This document shows positions 40,456-53,634 of a stretch of 64,000 bases of DNA, one piece after another. The translations under genes were made by a program, and so were the position numbers. The notes below the pieces were generated by a model. The model searched no databases, was not told where the DNA came from, and saw only the letters and a list, made by a program, of their open reading frames with translations. The number at the start of each line of letters is the position of its first letter. Position 1 is the first letter of the stretch. This DNA is from Amphirosellinia nigrospora (taxonomy: Eukaryota; Ascomycota; Sordariomycetes; Xylariales; Xylariaceae). The stretch covers positions 186,001-250,000 of the forward strand of contig SCHM01000004.1 of the NCBI GenBank assembly GCA_004123355.1, written 5' to 3'.

Positions 40456-43400
40456 TCACAGCGGCCGTCTTGGCTTGAAATACTCCTGGAAGGTATCCAA
40501 CGTCTCCAAGTTCAGCTTGTAAATGACTGTGCAACAGACGATGAGTAGGTTGGGGAACCGCCGCTTCCAGAACTCGAGGTATCCGTCGGGGATCGGACCC
40601 ACCATCTTCTTGAGCGAATCGCTGAGGTCGCCATAGTGCGAGCGCTTGTTTCGGAGCGCGCGCAGCAAGTCGAGAAGCCTACTCCCCGTGTACTTGCGCT
40701 GCTTGCCCAGGCTCTCTACAAATTCCTTGGGTAGGACTTTGAGGAAGTCCCCACGACACACCTGCGGGGCACAAGCCTCAAGTTCTGCCAGGGCCGGGGA
40801 CATCGGGTCGCGTGGCTCCAGCTCGAAGTGATCAGACACGTCGCAGAGAAAGGCGAGCTGTTCCTTGGCGGACCAGAAGAAAGGGTGCGCCATGACATCC
40901 TTGGCTGTGGGTCGGGTCCGTGGGTCCGAGCGGAGCATGGTCTCGATGAGCGCCTTGGCTTCGTACGCGACAACCTCCAGTGGCTCGAGATTGAACTGTC
41001 CCTTCCGAATGTTCACCTCCCTCATGTACTTGTCACCACAGTCGAACGGGTGAAGGCCCCTGGTAAGCACGTAGAAGAAGACGAGGCCCAGAGAGAATAT
41101 GTCAATGGCACGGGTAGCTCGTCGATTGGGCATGACATCAGCACTGACGAGTTGACTACTCGAGTCACTATGGATGCTGGACATGGACATGGACATGGAC
41201 ATGTTGGTGCTGTCTCGTGCATCGTCGTCGAGAAGGAGTTCAGGCGCCCGCCAACCAGAGGTGCCAGCTGCATGCGCCGTGGTAGCTCCAAAGGAGGATT
41301 GTCCACCTTCCAGTTTCTTGCACAATCCGAAGTCGGACACCAGAAGTCGGGGTCGACCATCACGGTCCATCGTAACGAGAATGTTCTGAGGTTTGAGATC
41401 GCGATGAACGATTCGTAGATCGTGGAGGAAGCTCAGACCATTGGCTATCTGGAGTAAAACTCGCGGCAGGTCCATCGCTCGGGCAAGGTCAGGGAATAGA
41501 AAATGTCGATCCACGATATCGGACAGGGATGCCTGACAAAGCTCCAGCGCGATATAGAGAAAGCTGTCATTCTTAGACATGGCATAGTATCGGATGACTG
41601 CAGTGACACGTCAGTGGCTGAATGAGGAACGAAAGAAGAATGCTGCAACATATGCCTTACCATTTTGATGATGATCACTTTCTAACAAAAGTTGCGTCTC
41701 CTGCGTGGCAATATCCCAGAATTGCGTCAACATGCGTTTCACCGCTACATCGCGACCATGAAATTTGCCGGCAAACACCACAGTACCGTTGCTACCTATA
41801 CCAAGTTGGTGGTCCATATTGACCTCGATGCCTCCAATGTTGATGATGGGCCCACTGACATCTTCTGGATCGTTCATAGTAGTCGTAATGTTAGGTTCCA
41901 GTTTAGGCGGGATGCCAATATTCTGAAGCCCCGGAATACTCCCATCTGCCTCAAGAGTAACATACCCTGGGGAGTCATCCGATGCCTCTCGCTGTTTCTT
42001 AGCCCCCTTTCGGTGCTTAACGCCCCCTCTGCGACCGCGGTGAGCCTTTTTCTTTTTATCCGGCGATTCTTGGTCTACAGGTTGCTCTCCCCGAGCTAAA
42101 TAGCCTCTACAATAGGGGTGCAAGGAGAGGCTGCGCTTCCTGAACGGTTGCTACTTTCTCACTGGCGGGCAATACCGCTTCAGGTTCATTAATCTTTGGT
42201 GCAGGAGAATTCAGCTCTTCCGTGGTCTGATTCTGGGCCTCGTGGCTAGGATCGGTTGGCTGGACGAAGGTGGGGGTTTTCAAATAATCGGACGAAGAAG
42301 CTCGTCGAGCTTGTTTGATGTAACGGTATGAGACGTAAACAAGAATACAGAGGACGAGAGGGTTCTTGAACAGGTCCTGGACCCAATCTAGAGCATAACG
42401 AGGGAGTGTGATTACCGTCTCGACTATTTGAGGCAAGTCGGTCTCATAATCAGGTATTATTGTCGGAACCGGATCCCCTTGCACGGGATCGTCAAGCTGT
42501 TCAGAGGTTGAAAAGGATTCCGAGGGTAGACTCGGAGGCATGCCCGATGACCAATCAGGCGCACCAATGCCATCTCCGATGGTGTGAACGCCAACTAGCG
42601 CTGAAGGAAGTTGCACAGAGTCAAGAAGAGCTTCGTTATCCTGCGTGCTTCTCCGGTTGATCTGAGCACTTGGCCCATCAACAATTAGGGGGTAGTACTG
42701 ACCGGACATAGCGTACCAACCCCCCGAGTCAGTTTGATTCAGGAAGACACTGTGGCTTCGATCCCATGCCGAATCTTCATCCCAAAGAGGAGGCCTCGGT
42801 TGTGGTAATAAGACAAGTTCCGGGTTGCTTCCGTGCGGTGCGTCCAGAGGCCTTGCGACATCAAATACGCGGGCCACGGGAACAGCAAATTCAAGTGCAA
42901 ACGAAGTAGTGCTAGCGGGATGAGCAATAGCATACACCCTACCGTTATGCTGACTCGTGAAATATCGGTTATCTGGGGTGAACGATACTGCTGATGAAGG
43001 TCGTTGTCGAAATTATTCGGACCCCATTCGGCATATTTGAGAGTAGCAATATCACTTCCGTCATCCAGACGGTGTATATCCACAGTGTATTCCGTGCGAC
43101 TGACAGTGATAGTACCGCTAGCACTACACTCCTCGTTGTCGTTGTTTAAAAAGCGGCCATTTGGGGAGAAGCATGTAGCGCTCTGGTCTACTTGTGCGCC
43201 GGCCTGGCCAAACCACTTCAATACTCTGCCGGTGGCGGCGTCGACGGTAATGAGCGTGTTCTTCTTGTGGCCGGTATACACTACGGGAGGATCGGACGTT
43301 GCGTAATGACCCATCTCATCAACCAATTCCTTCATGGTATAGCCAGTGCTCATTAAGCCGGCGCCGTAGGGTGAAGGGGTCCAGACGTATACGGGACCGT

Positions 43401-44114
43401 TATTGATGGGTTCGATGGCCCAGATATAATCATCTAGAGGGTGACGGTCTCGACGACGATGTTGTTTGTTGTCGGCGGATGATATGTTGGGGCGGTAGTG
43501 AATCGTTTCCACGACGGCTGTTCAACCTGTAGGTGCCAGCGCTCGTCGCCCGACTCGCGATCCGCGGCATATAGATGTCCATCGACGGTCGCCAAAATAA
43601 TATAGTCTTCCACTTCCCAATTCTCCAGACTCCGCGCAGACTGCAGCGAGGATAACCCAGAACCAGCCAGTATGCTGGGCATTTGCCTTGGAGAATATGG
43701 TGCTCGTACGGGCTTAGCCGGAGCCAAAGTTGCGAGGGCGCGCGCATCGTTCAGAGATGGGTTATTGGTGTGTTGCCTAGTGGCAGGCATGGAGCTTCCG
43801 CGGCTCCGTACATAATTCTTGGTTTTGGCGGTAGCGAGTCTAGGGACCGCCTCGTTCTGGCCTTCCAGCGGGGACTCCTGTCGAAGGCGAGGAAGGCCTC
43901 GACGATCGCGAAGGTCGACGTCGGTACCTCCTCCATCTTTAACGATATTACCGAAATGGGGTGATTGGAAAGAAGATCTGTGTTGGTGATCTTGTTGCTG
44001 CTGCTGCTGAGCATTGACAAGTTGAAGCAATGGGACGAGAAGCACGGCCAAAGCGAGAAGCACCCTGCGCGGTGGCGCGACAAGCCGTCCTTCTCTAGGA
44101 GGCCGTCGCAGCAT
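40456..44114 (-). CDS. IRE1: IRE1 unfolded-protein-response sensor kinase/endoribonuclease
   Basis: ER transmembrane stress sensor that splices the HAC1-type mRNA. Order along the protein: signal peptide (RRVLLALAVLLVPLLQLVNA), polyglutamine, luminal β-propeller segments (ILATVDGHLYAADRESGDER; NTLITVDAATGRVLKWFG), a transmembrane helix (LVLCILVYVSYRYIK), a basic linker, and a kinase domain with GIGSNGTVVFAGKF, VAVKRML, VHRDLKPQN and SDFGLCKK. The KEN RNase domain follows, with KYTGSRLLDLLRALRNKRSH and GYLEFWKRRFPNLL. The kinase exon junction is a clean intron at about 41,598–41,660. The kinase insert holds an MSMSMSMS repeat from an ATGGAC-like array near 41,180. Frame changes of 1–2 nt occur near 43,440 (extra CT), 42,987 and 42,118; residues on both sides are conserved, so sequencing error is likely. 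Confidence 0.92.
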
Positions 44115-44680
44115 GGCGGGCGAGGCAACTCAAATACGACAATTATGCTATTCTTGGACGAGTCGTCTACTAATGACCCGTAGTCAACATGATGTCTAGG
44201 TCAAGTAATGACGGCGACAGCACAGTTTTAGATGACTTCGGTGTCTTATGTCCAAGGCGGAGTCCAGGCGGGAAAAGGTGGTCGTTCATGCGGTGGGTGA
44301 GACTTGGTGGGATGGAATGACGCGGCACGCGGATTCTCCGGATCAATCACTCGGGGACGGGTGATCTATTCTATCGGCACCGCTCGACGTCGAAGCTCGA
44401 GAGTCTAGAGTGTTGGTTTATTGGCCAATGTAAATACTTCGGTGTATTATCGATGGTCGAGGACGGTGGTGGCGATGGTGGGTATTTTGACAAAACACAA
44501 ATGTAGGGGAAAGGTGAGAAATCGACGACGATGTTCGGTTGTGTTTCGGAGAGCGAACACCGAACACAGGGAGAAAAAAATAGACGGTCGCGAGGAATCA
44601 GCAAAAGAAAAAATAGAAGTAGCAATAGACTTGAGACGGCTCAAAAAGGGGAGGCTCTGGAACTCGCAATCAAGACTACG

Positions 44681-44771
<91 letters not shown>

Positions 44772-46579
44772 CGATAGCGACGACAAGGACAAGGATGGCG
44801 ACAAAGATCGATGGCTGAGTGATTATAATGGAATGTTGTGGTTGGATCGGTAGTAAGTGGTGATGGTGATTCGTTCTATGGGTAATAATACTTGTACTCA
44901 GTGTGGCCGTGCTGCAAGGCCATGGCGCACACGGGGGAGGTAGGGTTTAAGGGCTTAAGGTCGGTAGGGCGGCAGGGGAAGAGGATTTCTGCTGTATAAT
45001 AAGAGTCAGTCAGGCCTCAGAGATCGGCGTGGCATCAGTTAGAACTAAGAATGAGCGGCTGGTATGCTGGGCCCAAATGGCTGACGGTGGCACGTTTTAC
45101 CTGTTGGCTGAGACTGCCTAACTTAGTGCTCGACGGTGGAGGCCAGTGGAGAGTGGAGTGGCCGGTTGTACGAATCCGAGCCATTATAAACTACCTACCT
45201 ACAACCTAGGTATCTTGTCAGATAGGTGGGTTTGCGTGAGATTTGTGTCCTTACAACTTAAATTTTTGGTATCAGTTCATTCTAAACATTTTAGCTTCAA
45301 CTTAACTATTCGGATCAGATTCTAAATACATTCAAGGTTAATAATACTTTGCTTTAAGCTTAATTAGAAATAGCCCGGCCTATGTAAGAGGTAGATATAC
45401 TTTGCAGTAGAAGGTGGTACATGTAATTGACAAGGCCAGCAGCTGCGACCACCTATGTGTACATATATGTTGAACACACAGAGGGGGTAAATGAGTGTGT
45501 ATTACGACTCGACCAGCGAGTGCCCTAGCCTAGGTAAAGTGTACCTAAGGGGAAGAAGGTAAGTCCAAAATGGTGCCCCGAGCCCCAGCAATATGCTCTT
45601 ATACCCCACCCAGGTAGCTTCCGTTTAGACCCCACATTATACTTGGGCGGAGGCCCTGACCGGGCTAGGGTTTCATGCACTAAACGATATGTTGTCCGAA
45701 AGTACCTAAGCAGGCAAGATAGGGTTGTTAATGCTTGTGGTGCCGGTGGAAATCTCCGCTCACGGAGCGTCTTCATACACTTACTTACATGCCAAACAGC
45801 GATCCAAAAGCCAAGCTGTATTAAATAACCATCGTCTCGAGAAAGACCGTTCGCTTGAATAGGAACGGCGATCGGGCTATACTAAAGACTTTGTAATAAA
45901 ATCTGGTTAATGTGCATCGCTAGCTCAAAGTCGACTTTCTTACTCGCGAGACAACTAGTTCGCAGCGCTTTCAGCTGAAATCGAAACAAGCTGGGGCGGG
46001 GCGGGTCGAATAGCGGCTGCTGCATCAACGGGATCGAGCTACCCACGATAGGCGCATCCGTGACAGTCTCGAAACGGACGGCTATAGGCTATTCGGGGGT
46101 CATTATCCCTGCGGGCATCTGTCCCGAAAACTAAGTCCCAAAGTGGTGAGTCGACGTGGATTCCAACCGGCCTCTCGACGTCTACAGCAGGATATCTCGG
46201 CGTTTTTGACAATGTAACTTAGAGTAGAACCAGGAAACCGATATTAAATGTGAAGTTGTTGCGCGAGGACATGGTCAATGTTTATTATACCTACTCCTAC
46301 ATTCCATGGAAACACGACTCTATGTCACTTGGGTCTTCGGCTCGATGGATTAAAGTCAGTGTGTTCGCCTCACTCCTCCTTGAGGCGACCACTTACAGGG
46401 AGGGTTAGACTCCGTGTGAGCCTTCAATTTTTAGCTCATCTACGTTGGCCTAATGTTCTATAACACCATACACCATCTGCCTACATTATACGGTAGCATA
46501 TCATATCTCATCAAAGAGGGTCTCAAAAGCTAACCTCACAGCCCAATATATGCAAGATCTGTCATCCAGCCATGGTTCG
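44115..46579. other. IRE1 upstream region and intergenic DNA
   Basis: About 2.5 kb. The first 700 bases are the IRE1 promoter side and include the GCGACA microsatellite. Frames through the repeat (44,421–44,818) encode only Arg-Gln or Thr-Ala repeats and are not taken as genes. TACCTA palindromic words cluster at 45,190–45,230. AT-rich around 45,240–45,370. Nothing else supported. Confidence 0.55.
44681..44770 (+). repeat. Microsatellite, GCGACA x15
   Basis: Fifteen uninterrupted copies of GCGACA followed by one GCGATA, about 570 bases upstream of the IRE1 start codon. Likely to vary in length between isolates. No coding role. Confidence 0.95.
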
Positions 46580-49039
46580 CTATCCCCATTGCACGAGGAC
46601 TTTTTTTCGTCCTTTGTTCCCCTTCTTCCCCTTCCCAGTATCCTCCTCCTCCTCCGCTGGGGTAGCAGAAGCCGAGGTGCCTTCGTTCGCACCACCCCAG
46701 CTGAAGCCGGTATTCCTCGAGCCTCCCACGTCTCGCCGCACCCCTCTTCCGTTCCCATAACCAAAAATAGTGGTTGTGGGTTTCGGGGCCACGGGTAGTG
46801 CAGGAAAGGCTTCTTCACGATTAGCGCCGGCGGCAGTAGGCCGGGCAGCTGGCGTTGCACTCCGTGATGTCGGGGCGCCCCACAGAGCACTGGATGAAGG
46901 ACGAGAGGAGGGACACTGCCGCTCGGTGGTAAGGAAGGGAAGGCGGTGGACGGGGAAGATGTGGCCTGTCGGCTGGATTGCCCGGTTGAGAATAAGGCGG
47001 CCGGGTGCTCTACGCTGGACCGGCGAGACTGCTGTGTAGAATTTTTCAGTTTGAGGACACGGGTTGTGTGTCTTTGGTTAGAGGCGGCTGTTTGTGTGGC
47101 GGGTGAGCTGGCTGCTGCGGCTGCTGCCCAACCACTGCTTGAAGTGGTGGCACCACGCATGCCACCGAGTCCCGGTAAGGTCGGGTAATCTTCGTTAATA
47201 GCTCGCCAATCGTTCCAAGCCTTGCATAGCCTCTCACCCTTCGCCTTATCCTCAAACAGGTCCGCTACCTCACGGACTAGTGTCCCGAGAGCCGACGAAG
47301 AGATATCGGCAAAGAGAGAGAATAGCGTATCGATTAGAGCTGAAGCGGGAAGTTTATCTTGCCGAAATGATGAGATGTGAGATCGGAAACTTTCGATTTT
47401 GGCTTTATCGTTGTGCAAGAGGTTGGCTGCGCGCTCGACGACAGCTGAGTGGCGCATCAACCGAGCGCGATCTTCGGGTGAAAGATTCACATCCGTCAGA
47501 CTTAGACCCTCTATTTCCGAAGTAGAGACGGCGGACATGGGGTTTCTAGCGTTAGATGTGTTGGTGTTGTTGTTCGCAGCTGGCTGAGTAGACGAAGCTA
47601 AAGGGCCCGCTGTGCTGGAGGATAGCTGGCCACCAAAGGTACGGTTTGATACGGATTGCGATGAGTGTATAGCCATCTGGCGCTGGAGAGCGAGCTCATC
47701 TCTCCGAAGTGGTTGTGCTGAACTCGCCGGAAGCGGTTCGGCATTCGGATCCCTCCCTCTCCCGGCCGCCTCTTCCGCCTTCATGCTCCCCATCCCTACC
47801 TCTGTTGGAACCCCCACCTCTTCGTTGCTGCTGATACCTCTCGCGAACGTCGAATCCAGATAGATCGACGAGACGAGCCTCACGCCTTACATCCTTGGAA
47901 AGTGAGTTGGCATGTTCACTTAATTGGTGGGCTTTTAGGTCCATCTCGGATCCAAACACGACAAACTTCTTTCTCAAGGCATTCGCGATCTGGGCAAATG
48001 TAGTGGTCTTTTTTGAAATGGTCTTCCAGCGAGTTGTAGTCGCGATAATAATGTGGTTGTCTCGGATCTGCCCGGTCACACAGAAAACAGCGCTCGTGCC
48101 TATTTCGACAATGTTCATAAAGCTTGTCGCCGTCGTAGAATCGCGAACCGCAGAAAGCGCACAGAGGGTGACCTTTGAACCCGGTCTGGTCCACAGCGCC
48201 CGGCCGGTCGTCGCCATGACGCATGTGTTTCTCGAGCTCCTTATCGGCGAATAGTTCATGCTCGTGGGTGAAGACCTTCTTATTCCTCGTACATAAATCA
48301 CACATCTTCTTGTTGTGGGTACTGCGGACATGGCGATGCAAGTCGGGCCAGCTCAAGCCGGCGAAGTCGCAGGACGTGTCGGGGCAGTTGTATCGAAGTA
48401 GTAAGACCGTGTCTCCCACTATATCTTCGTTTGTGTATCGAATACCGATATTGTCGTCGGCGCTCGTCACGTCTTTATCGGAGTAGTCTTCGTACCGCTT
48501 TGCAGCGTCGTCGGTGAAGATGACGAACTGTGCAGCCGTCTGCGAAGGAACTATTAGTCTAGAGGTATAGTGAACGCTCGACCGGAGCTTGAACATACTC
48601 GGCAATGTGCGCACTCCTTGTTCTTGTAGAGAGCCCTCATGCGCAAGGCGCAAATATGGCATGTTCTGTGGTTGCAAGGTGCGACGGATTGGTGGATGAC
48701 GGGGCTTGCACAGATGAAGCAGACCTCTGCTTCTACGTCCTCGTCCTCGTTATTCGCGACAACGCCACTCGCAGGCTGTATCGGGGCAGCCGGGGCACCA
48801 TTCTCCAGCATAGGTCCCGAGGCGGCTGTGCTGCCGCCCCTCGTTCGGGAGGCTTGTGATCGCTCACCTCCACGCCCGGCCTGTGGATTGGCATTCCCTC
48901 GTCCTCCGCCCCGGCCCCGGCCCCGACCACGCTCTCGTCCCCTTGCTGGCCCTCTCGTATTACCTCCTCCCCGCCCTCGATTCTGCCCGGAAGTCGCCGA
49001 CGGCTCCACGGAAACGAAAGAATCCCCAGTATGTGCCAT
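46580..49039 (-). CDS. HEL2: HEL2/ZNF598-type RING ubiquitin ligase of ribosome quality control
   Basis: E3 ligase that marks collided ribosomes. ATG at 49,039. An RG/RGG-rich N-terminus is followed by the RING (CFICASPVIHQSVAPCNHRT and CHICALRMRALYKNKECAHC). A 59-nt intron (48,540–48,598, GTATGT…CGCAG) lies directly after AHCR and joins to TAAQFVIFTDDA. C2H2/C2HC fingers follow: CDFAGLSWPDLHRHVRSTH, HPLCAFCGSRFYDGDKLYEH, RCFLCDRADPRQPHYYRDY, and FVVFGSEMDLKAHQLSEH. Then GRGRDPNAEPLPASSAQPLR, a helical block (KIESFRSHISSFRQDKLP), and the family-typical end EEAFPALP … KGNKGRKKVLVQWG with stop at 46,580. Frame changes occur near 47,970, 47,750 and 46,897; the true C-terminus is in a different frame from the long open frame that runs to 46,501. 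Confidence 0.9.
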
Positions 49040-50559
49040 CACGTTCAATCTTTGTCAGCTTTCTCGAGCTGGATATGTCCGGGAGATGATACACTAGAGG
49101 CCGTGGTATGTCTCAATACGGGGAGACAGCTTATCAATAGAACCTAGCGAGCTCGAGTAGTCTACGAGGGTACGTAGATAGTGGCACGGCACGGCTCGAA
49201 TATAAGAGGAGCGAATCAGCCAGCTAGCTAGCTCTATACCTCCCCGTATGCTTAGGAATCAGAGATCGCTGAACGTGGGTCTAGTCGCACGGCTACACAG
49301 CCGCCACAATACAGGTCAGACTATTCAACCTGCTAGCGGCGAGGAAAACCGAAGGACGGGCTGGGCTCGTTAGGGTCCACGTCGACAAAACGTTATGAAT
49401 GACACACACGGCAGAGCCACCTTTTCTTTTTCGTTTTGCTCTTAGTGCAAGGTTGACACCCACCCCCATCTAGGTAACTTAGGTACCCCCCACACAGTCG
49501 CGGGGCAAATCTCGATAGCTGCACATGCCCCCGCAAGGTACTCATAACCTTGGAAGTACTAGGTATGTAGGCCCTCAGGTTCAATCTGGTTTGCAATCAT
49601 ATCGACATTTGGACATTTGAACTATCAACGGCAGCATCTAAGTGGCATATTAAAGCACATGCCATGTTGATTGAGTAAGCAATTGTTGTCCAGTTATTAT
49701 TTCTTGCATATAAATCGCTAGGAAGCTCCTACAAATCGCCGGCATGTACTACATTAGTCAAACCTTAAGCTACATATGTAGATTCCATGTCTGAGGTACT
49801 TCTCCCTCGACCTTTGCTGAGTACCTAGGTATGTACCTAAGACAAAGTACCTTGGGTCATTAGGTACTCATACGTTATGACACGGCTATGGATGAATCAT
49901 CCGCGCACTGATCCGCATCAGCTGACATATTGAACTTCTCCTTATCAAACGACAGTGAAATAGAAAACAACGATGACAACCATGATATTACTAAATATGA
50001 AGAGGACAGATGTCGACGCCGTATATTTCAAGTCGGCCTCGACATATCCGACTCTCATGTCGGGAGATTTGCCTAACCCACTCAAGTAGTGTAGATAGCT
50101 AAGTCCAAGCATAGCCATCTGAGCCCAAAAAACTACAAGGGAATGCTAGATGGCAATGAGGTCAACTCGTCAGGCGAGGGACTGGACTAGACTAGTAGCA
50201 AAATAAATATCACGCTTCCTCGCTTCGAGCCATAGTAGCCCTGGCCCGTATCTCCCTGACTAAACCATGAGCATAGGTACGATTGTTTGATTACCTGCTG
50301 AACCCTACACCAAACTGAGTAAGATATAGCCCTGCTCACAAAACGCTAATGCTCGCAGAAAATGGAGTTAGTCATTACGTTTACGCAGGTTTGCCCGTGA
50401 ACCGACCGTGGTCGACACTGAAAAGTGAACGCACAAAATAAAGAAGAGCCGACGGGTTTGGGGCAGGGTCGGGCGTGGCCTTGTCAAAGAGGACAAGCTG
50501 TTCGCCACCGTTGACACGGCAGTACAACGGTGACCTTCCGATCGCCAATGGACGTCACC
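49040..50559. other. Intergenic, HEL2 upstream region
   Basis: About 1.5 kb. TACCTA/TAGGTA words are dense at 49,470–49,490, 49,550–49,565 and 49,800–49,870. An AGCTAGCTAGCT run lies at 49,222–49,233. No coding support on either strand. Confidence 0.55.
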
Positions 50560-51761
50560 TTAGACGCCCTCTTCCACCTCTTCAACGGGATAGAGGTGGT
50601 TGCCTACGAGCTTGTTCATCTGGAACATGTCCACCTTGGCCACCTTGAAGACGGCTTGCATGCTTTCGTCGCACAAAATCTGCCGCCCATCGTTGGGGTC
50701 TTGGAGTTGCTTCTCCTTTATGTGTGCCCATAGCTTCTTGACCACCTGAGGGCGAGACAGCTGTAGTAAAGTTAGAGATTGAAGAGAGAAGCAAGATATC
50801 CGGAGTGCCCTGGCAGCAACTCAGATAGGTCGCTATGATATGTCATATCGACTCACCTGTGATTCGCCACATAGCTCTGCCAACGGGTAGCTGAGATTAA
50901 AAGGCTTCTGAAACCCTCCGCCGGCTTTACGCTTCTTCGGGCTGGGTCCGTCGCTGCCATCCACATCACTATCGTCTTCGGGTCGCACCCTCTTGCTGCT
51001 CTTCTTCTTGGCAGCCGGCTTCTTGTTTTTCTTGGGGCGGCTTTGGCCCCTCCCCCACGTGTAGTGCGAGTTCGTTGGTTTTCTTGAGCTTGAAGCATAG
51101 CTGCTAATCTAGCATCCGCATCTTCCGTGTCTGCACTCTGCTCCTTACGCTTTTTCTTTGGCGGCTGTGTTGAGACCTTGATCTCACCACCATCCACTTC
51201 ATCTTCGTCTTTGACAACGTCGCCGCGACCGTTCGTGTATCCATTAGGGGGGGAAAGCGGCGGGTTGGAGTCGGGGGCGGCTGTATCGGCCGGGGCACTG
51301 ACAGACGATATCGCATCGAAGCGCTGTTCGATAAGCGCCTTGATGGCATCCTTTGAAAATTAACCATAAGTAAAAGAGCAATACAAAAATATTGGTGTCG
51401 GCAACTGTCCAATTCTTCACAGTGGTGCATACGCAAAATGACGCGACTGACGTGTGTAAATATCATGTCAGGTTGAGATAGCTGGGGGAGGCGTTACCCT
51501 TTGCTCATTCAAGTCCTTCCCTCCCAGCTCGGCTTGAAGACCGAGTCTGATCTTCTTTCGCGTGACAGTCTCAAGGTCAACAGTAGCCAAGATCCCATCT
51601 ATGATCTCGGTGTACCGAATCTCTTCTTCCATAGTTACTGTAGCCCATACGACATTAGAATGTTATGTATTAGGCAGTTTACAATACTAAGAATCGCTAC
51701 TGGACAATGGCGCGGGGCCAGACGGGATATATACTAAAAAACACATACGTGGTTGCGCCAT
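50560..51761 (-). CDS. DEK_C–SWIB/MDM2 domain protein
   Basis: Likely chromatin or RNA polymerase I-associated factor of the yeast TRI1/UAF30 kind. Four exons: 51,761–51,749, 51,637–51,498, 51,352–50,857, 50,760–50,560, all with GT–AG borders (donors GTATGT, GTAACG, GTGAGT). The N-terminus after MAQPLTMEEE carries a DEK_C helical domain (ILATVDLETVTRKKIRLGLQ). The middle is acidic/basic and disordered (PPKKKRKEQSADTED; SKRVRPEDDSDVDG; PSPKKRKAGGGFQKPF). The C-terminus is SWIB: LSRPQVVKKLWAHIKEKQL, ILCDESMQAVFKV and DMFQMNKLVGNHLYP. One indel lies near 51,045 in a G-rich tract (GGGGGAGGGG on the coding strand); downstream residues are intact in the next frame. The symbol is left blank because TRI1 and UAF30 cannot be told apart here. 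Confidence 0.88.
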
Positions 51762-53634
51762 GGTGTTGAAAACAGGGTTAGGTTCTATCGCGGATTCATA
51801 GAGCGGCAATGTGTTGCGGTACGATCTACAACACTGCTGGTCAGAGCATAGCAGTCGACCGCGAGCAAGGTCGGTATGCAGCTATGTAGGTAGAGTAATA
51901 CAGGTTGGGAGGGCGGTCGATGTTTGTTGCGACAGAACCGTATGGGAGGCGTGGTTGGCTAAACGAACGAATCGGTAGGCGATCGACCTGTAACACTGGA
52001 TAGCTCTATCGAGCCAGCGCGCTAATTAGTGACCTGCTTGATTGGCGACAGCGTCGGGGATGTTGGTTTTGGGTGTGAAAAGATATGTAACGACGACTGG
52101 GGACGAGGATATGCGAGGTTGAGCTGATGTGTCGCACACAAAGGCGATGGATAAAAGTTGTGGGTTGGGTGATCAACGTGAAAGAAACACGCCGTGCGCT
52201 GAGAAGCAAGGCACTACAAGATCGCGAACGGGAGCTGGAAACAGTGGCAATCTGGATCCGTTGTGCAGGAGCAGAAAGAGGGAACATCTGGATCTCGAGA
52301 TACGCGTGCATATGCTTACCCAATCGCCGGAACGACGGTCAACTTGTCCCTGGTGGTGGTAGTAGTGGTGCTGTTGGTGGTGACAAAGAGAATTGCGCTC
52401 CGCCGGGGTTGTGAACGTGGTTCAATGTTGTACCCGGCTCCGCAGCGATGGTGACCGTAGCTGTGGCCGTATGTATGTACCTATGCGACGAGGGTCAAGT
52501 CACACGGGATCTGCTAAGGTATGTAAGTGCTGTAAGTATGAGGTCGATGGATGGATGGATGCTACGGTCAATTGAAGATGGCTGTCCAGTGCCTCGGGAC
52601 CGAAACAAGCAAAAATACCAAACGTGAGGTAAAGTGTGGACCGATGTTGGGGATGAGGCTGAAAGACGGAACAAAAGAGCCCTCAGTCGGCGGGTTGACG
52701 TTGTATTGCTTTGTTGTTGCGTGGATGAGAGAGGATAGCGGCGGGTGTGGGTGGATGCCGAGTGAAGGTATCGGCAGAAATCAATCGCGCCGCTCTATTT
52801 GCTCTTGTAAGGTAGGCCGACACCTGACAGGCCACCTGCGAGGTCGCTTGCAGGTACTGTCGCGGCCCGAGGCACAGAGTGGAGTTACCGGTTAGGTACC
52901 TACTTGGGGTACGGTTGTCTGGATTGTCTGGGGAGGGGAGCAGCCGCCGGCAGGGACTGGAACGACCCAAGCTGCAGCGCTAAGCAATTGACGGTTGCGG
53001 AGAGATCGGGGCTTTGCCCTGGCCAATCAATCATCGCCGTTCGAACAGATTTCCAGCGCGCCTCGCTGTGCTGCCTAGCCTAAGTGGTGGGGGACGGTAT
53101 GTGGGGGGTACGCAACCGGCATCGTTGATAGGTATCAACCTAAATAAATCTAGTTGCCTGCCTCAGTAAACCAAAATTAAATTTAGCCTATAAAGTGGTG
53201 GAAACGACGGGAACTGCTTGTTCAGCAAATATTATGAGGGTATTGTAATTTTTTAATAGTATAACCGGTGAAGGGATAAATAGAATGGAGAATTAGCAGT
53301 AGATGTAAAGAATAGTCATGCTTGACCGAGTATTTATCTGCGCGTCGATGCTGTCATAAACACATATGAGCCCAAGATGTGCCCTATGTCAAGAGTAAGG
53401 CCGAATGAGGACATTATAAGCTAATCTAACTGATGAGCTCATCCTAATCGAGAATGGCCCTCACTCATATCATTTGCTCATTTTCTATAGGTACACATAT
53501 TTTTTCTCCTCCAACACGGAAGCGAGCGGAATGGCTCGTTGTCGATGTCGCCCAGCATGAATAAAGAGTCACCTGCCCGCAACTACTCCAAAGCGGCCAA
53601 CAATGCATGTCGTCAGGGGCACGGCGCCGTTGCC
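51762..53634. other. Long intergenic region
   Basis: About 1.9 kb upstream of the SWIB gene. Open frames (for example 52,006–52,323 minus and 52,551–52,895 plus) show no domain or splice support. Simple sequence includes TGGTGGTGGTAGTAGTGGTG near 52,350 and GGATGGATGGATGG near 52,548. A TACCTA palindrome lies near 52,894. The region may hold a long 5' leader; nothing more can be supported. Confidence 0.5.

Noticed and set aside
44421-44818. Long frames through the GCGACA repeat giving Arg-Gln or Thr-Ala repeats
   Set aside because: They are produced by the microsatellite itself; there is no start context, splice support or non-repeat coding sequence.
46340-46420. Possible tRNA-like fold with a GCCTC/GAGGC hairpin
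   Set aside because: No T-loop consensus, anticod­on arm or acceptor pairing could be assembled; only a six-base stem.
46501-46896. The long minus frame as the true C-terminus of HEL2
   Set aside because: After about 46,897 its sequence loses family character, while the next frame gives the expected GKKGNKGRKKVLVQWG-type end with a stop at 46,580.
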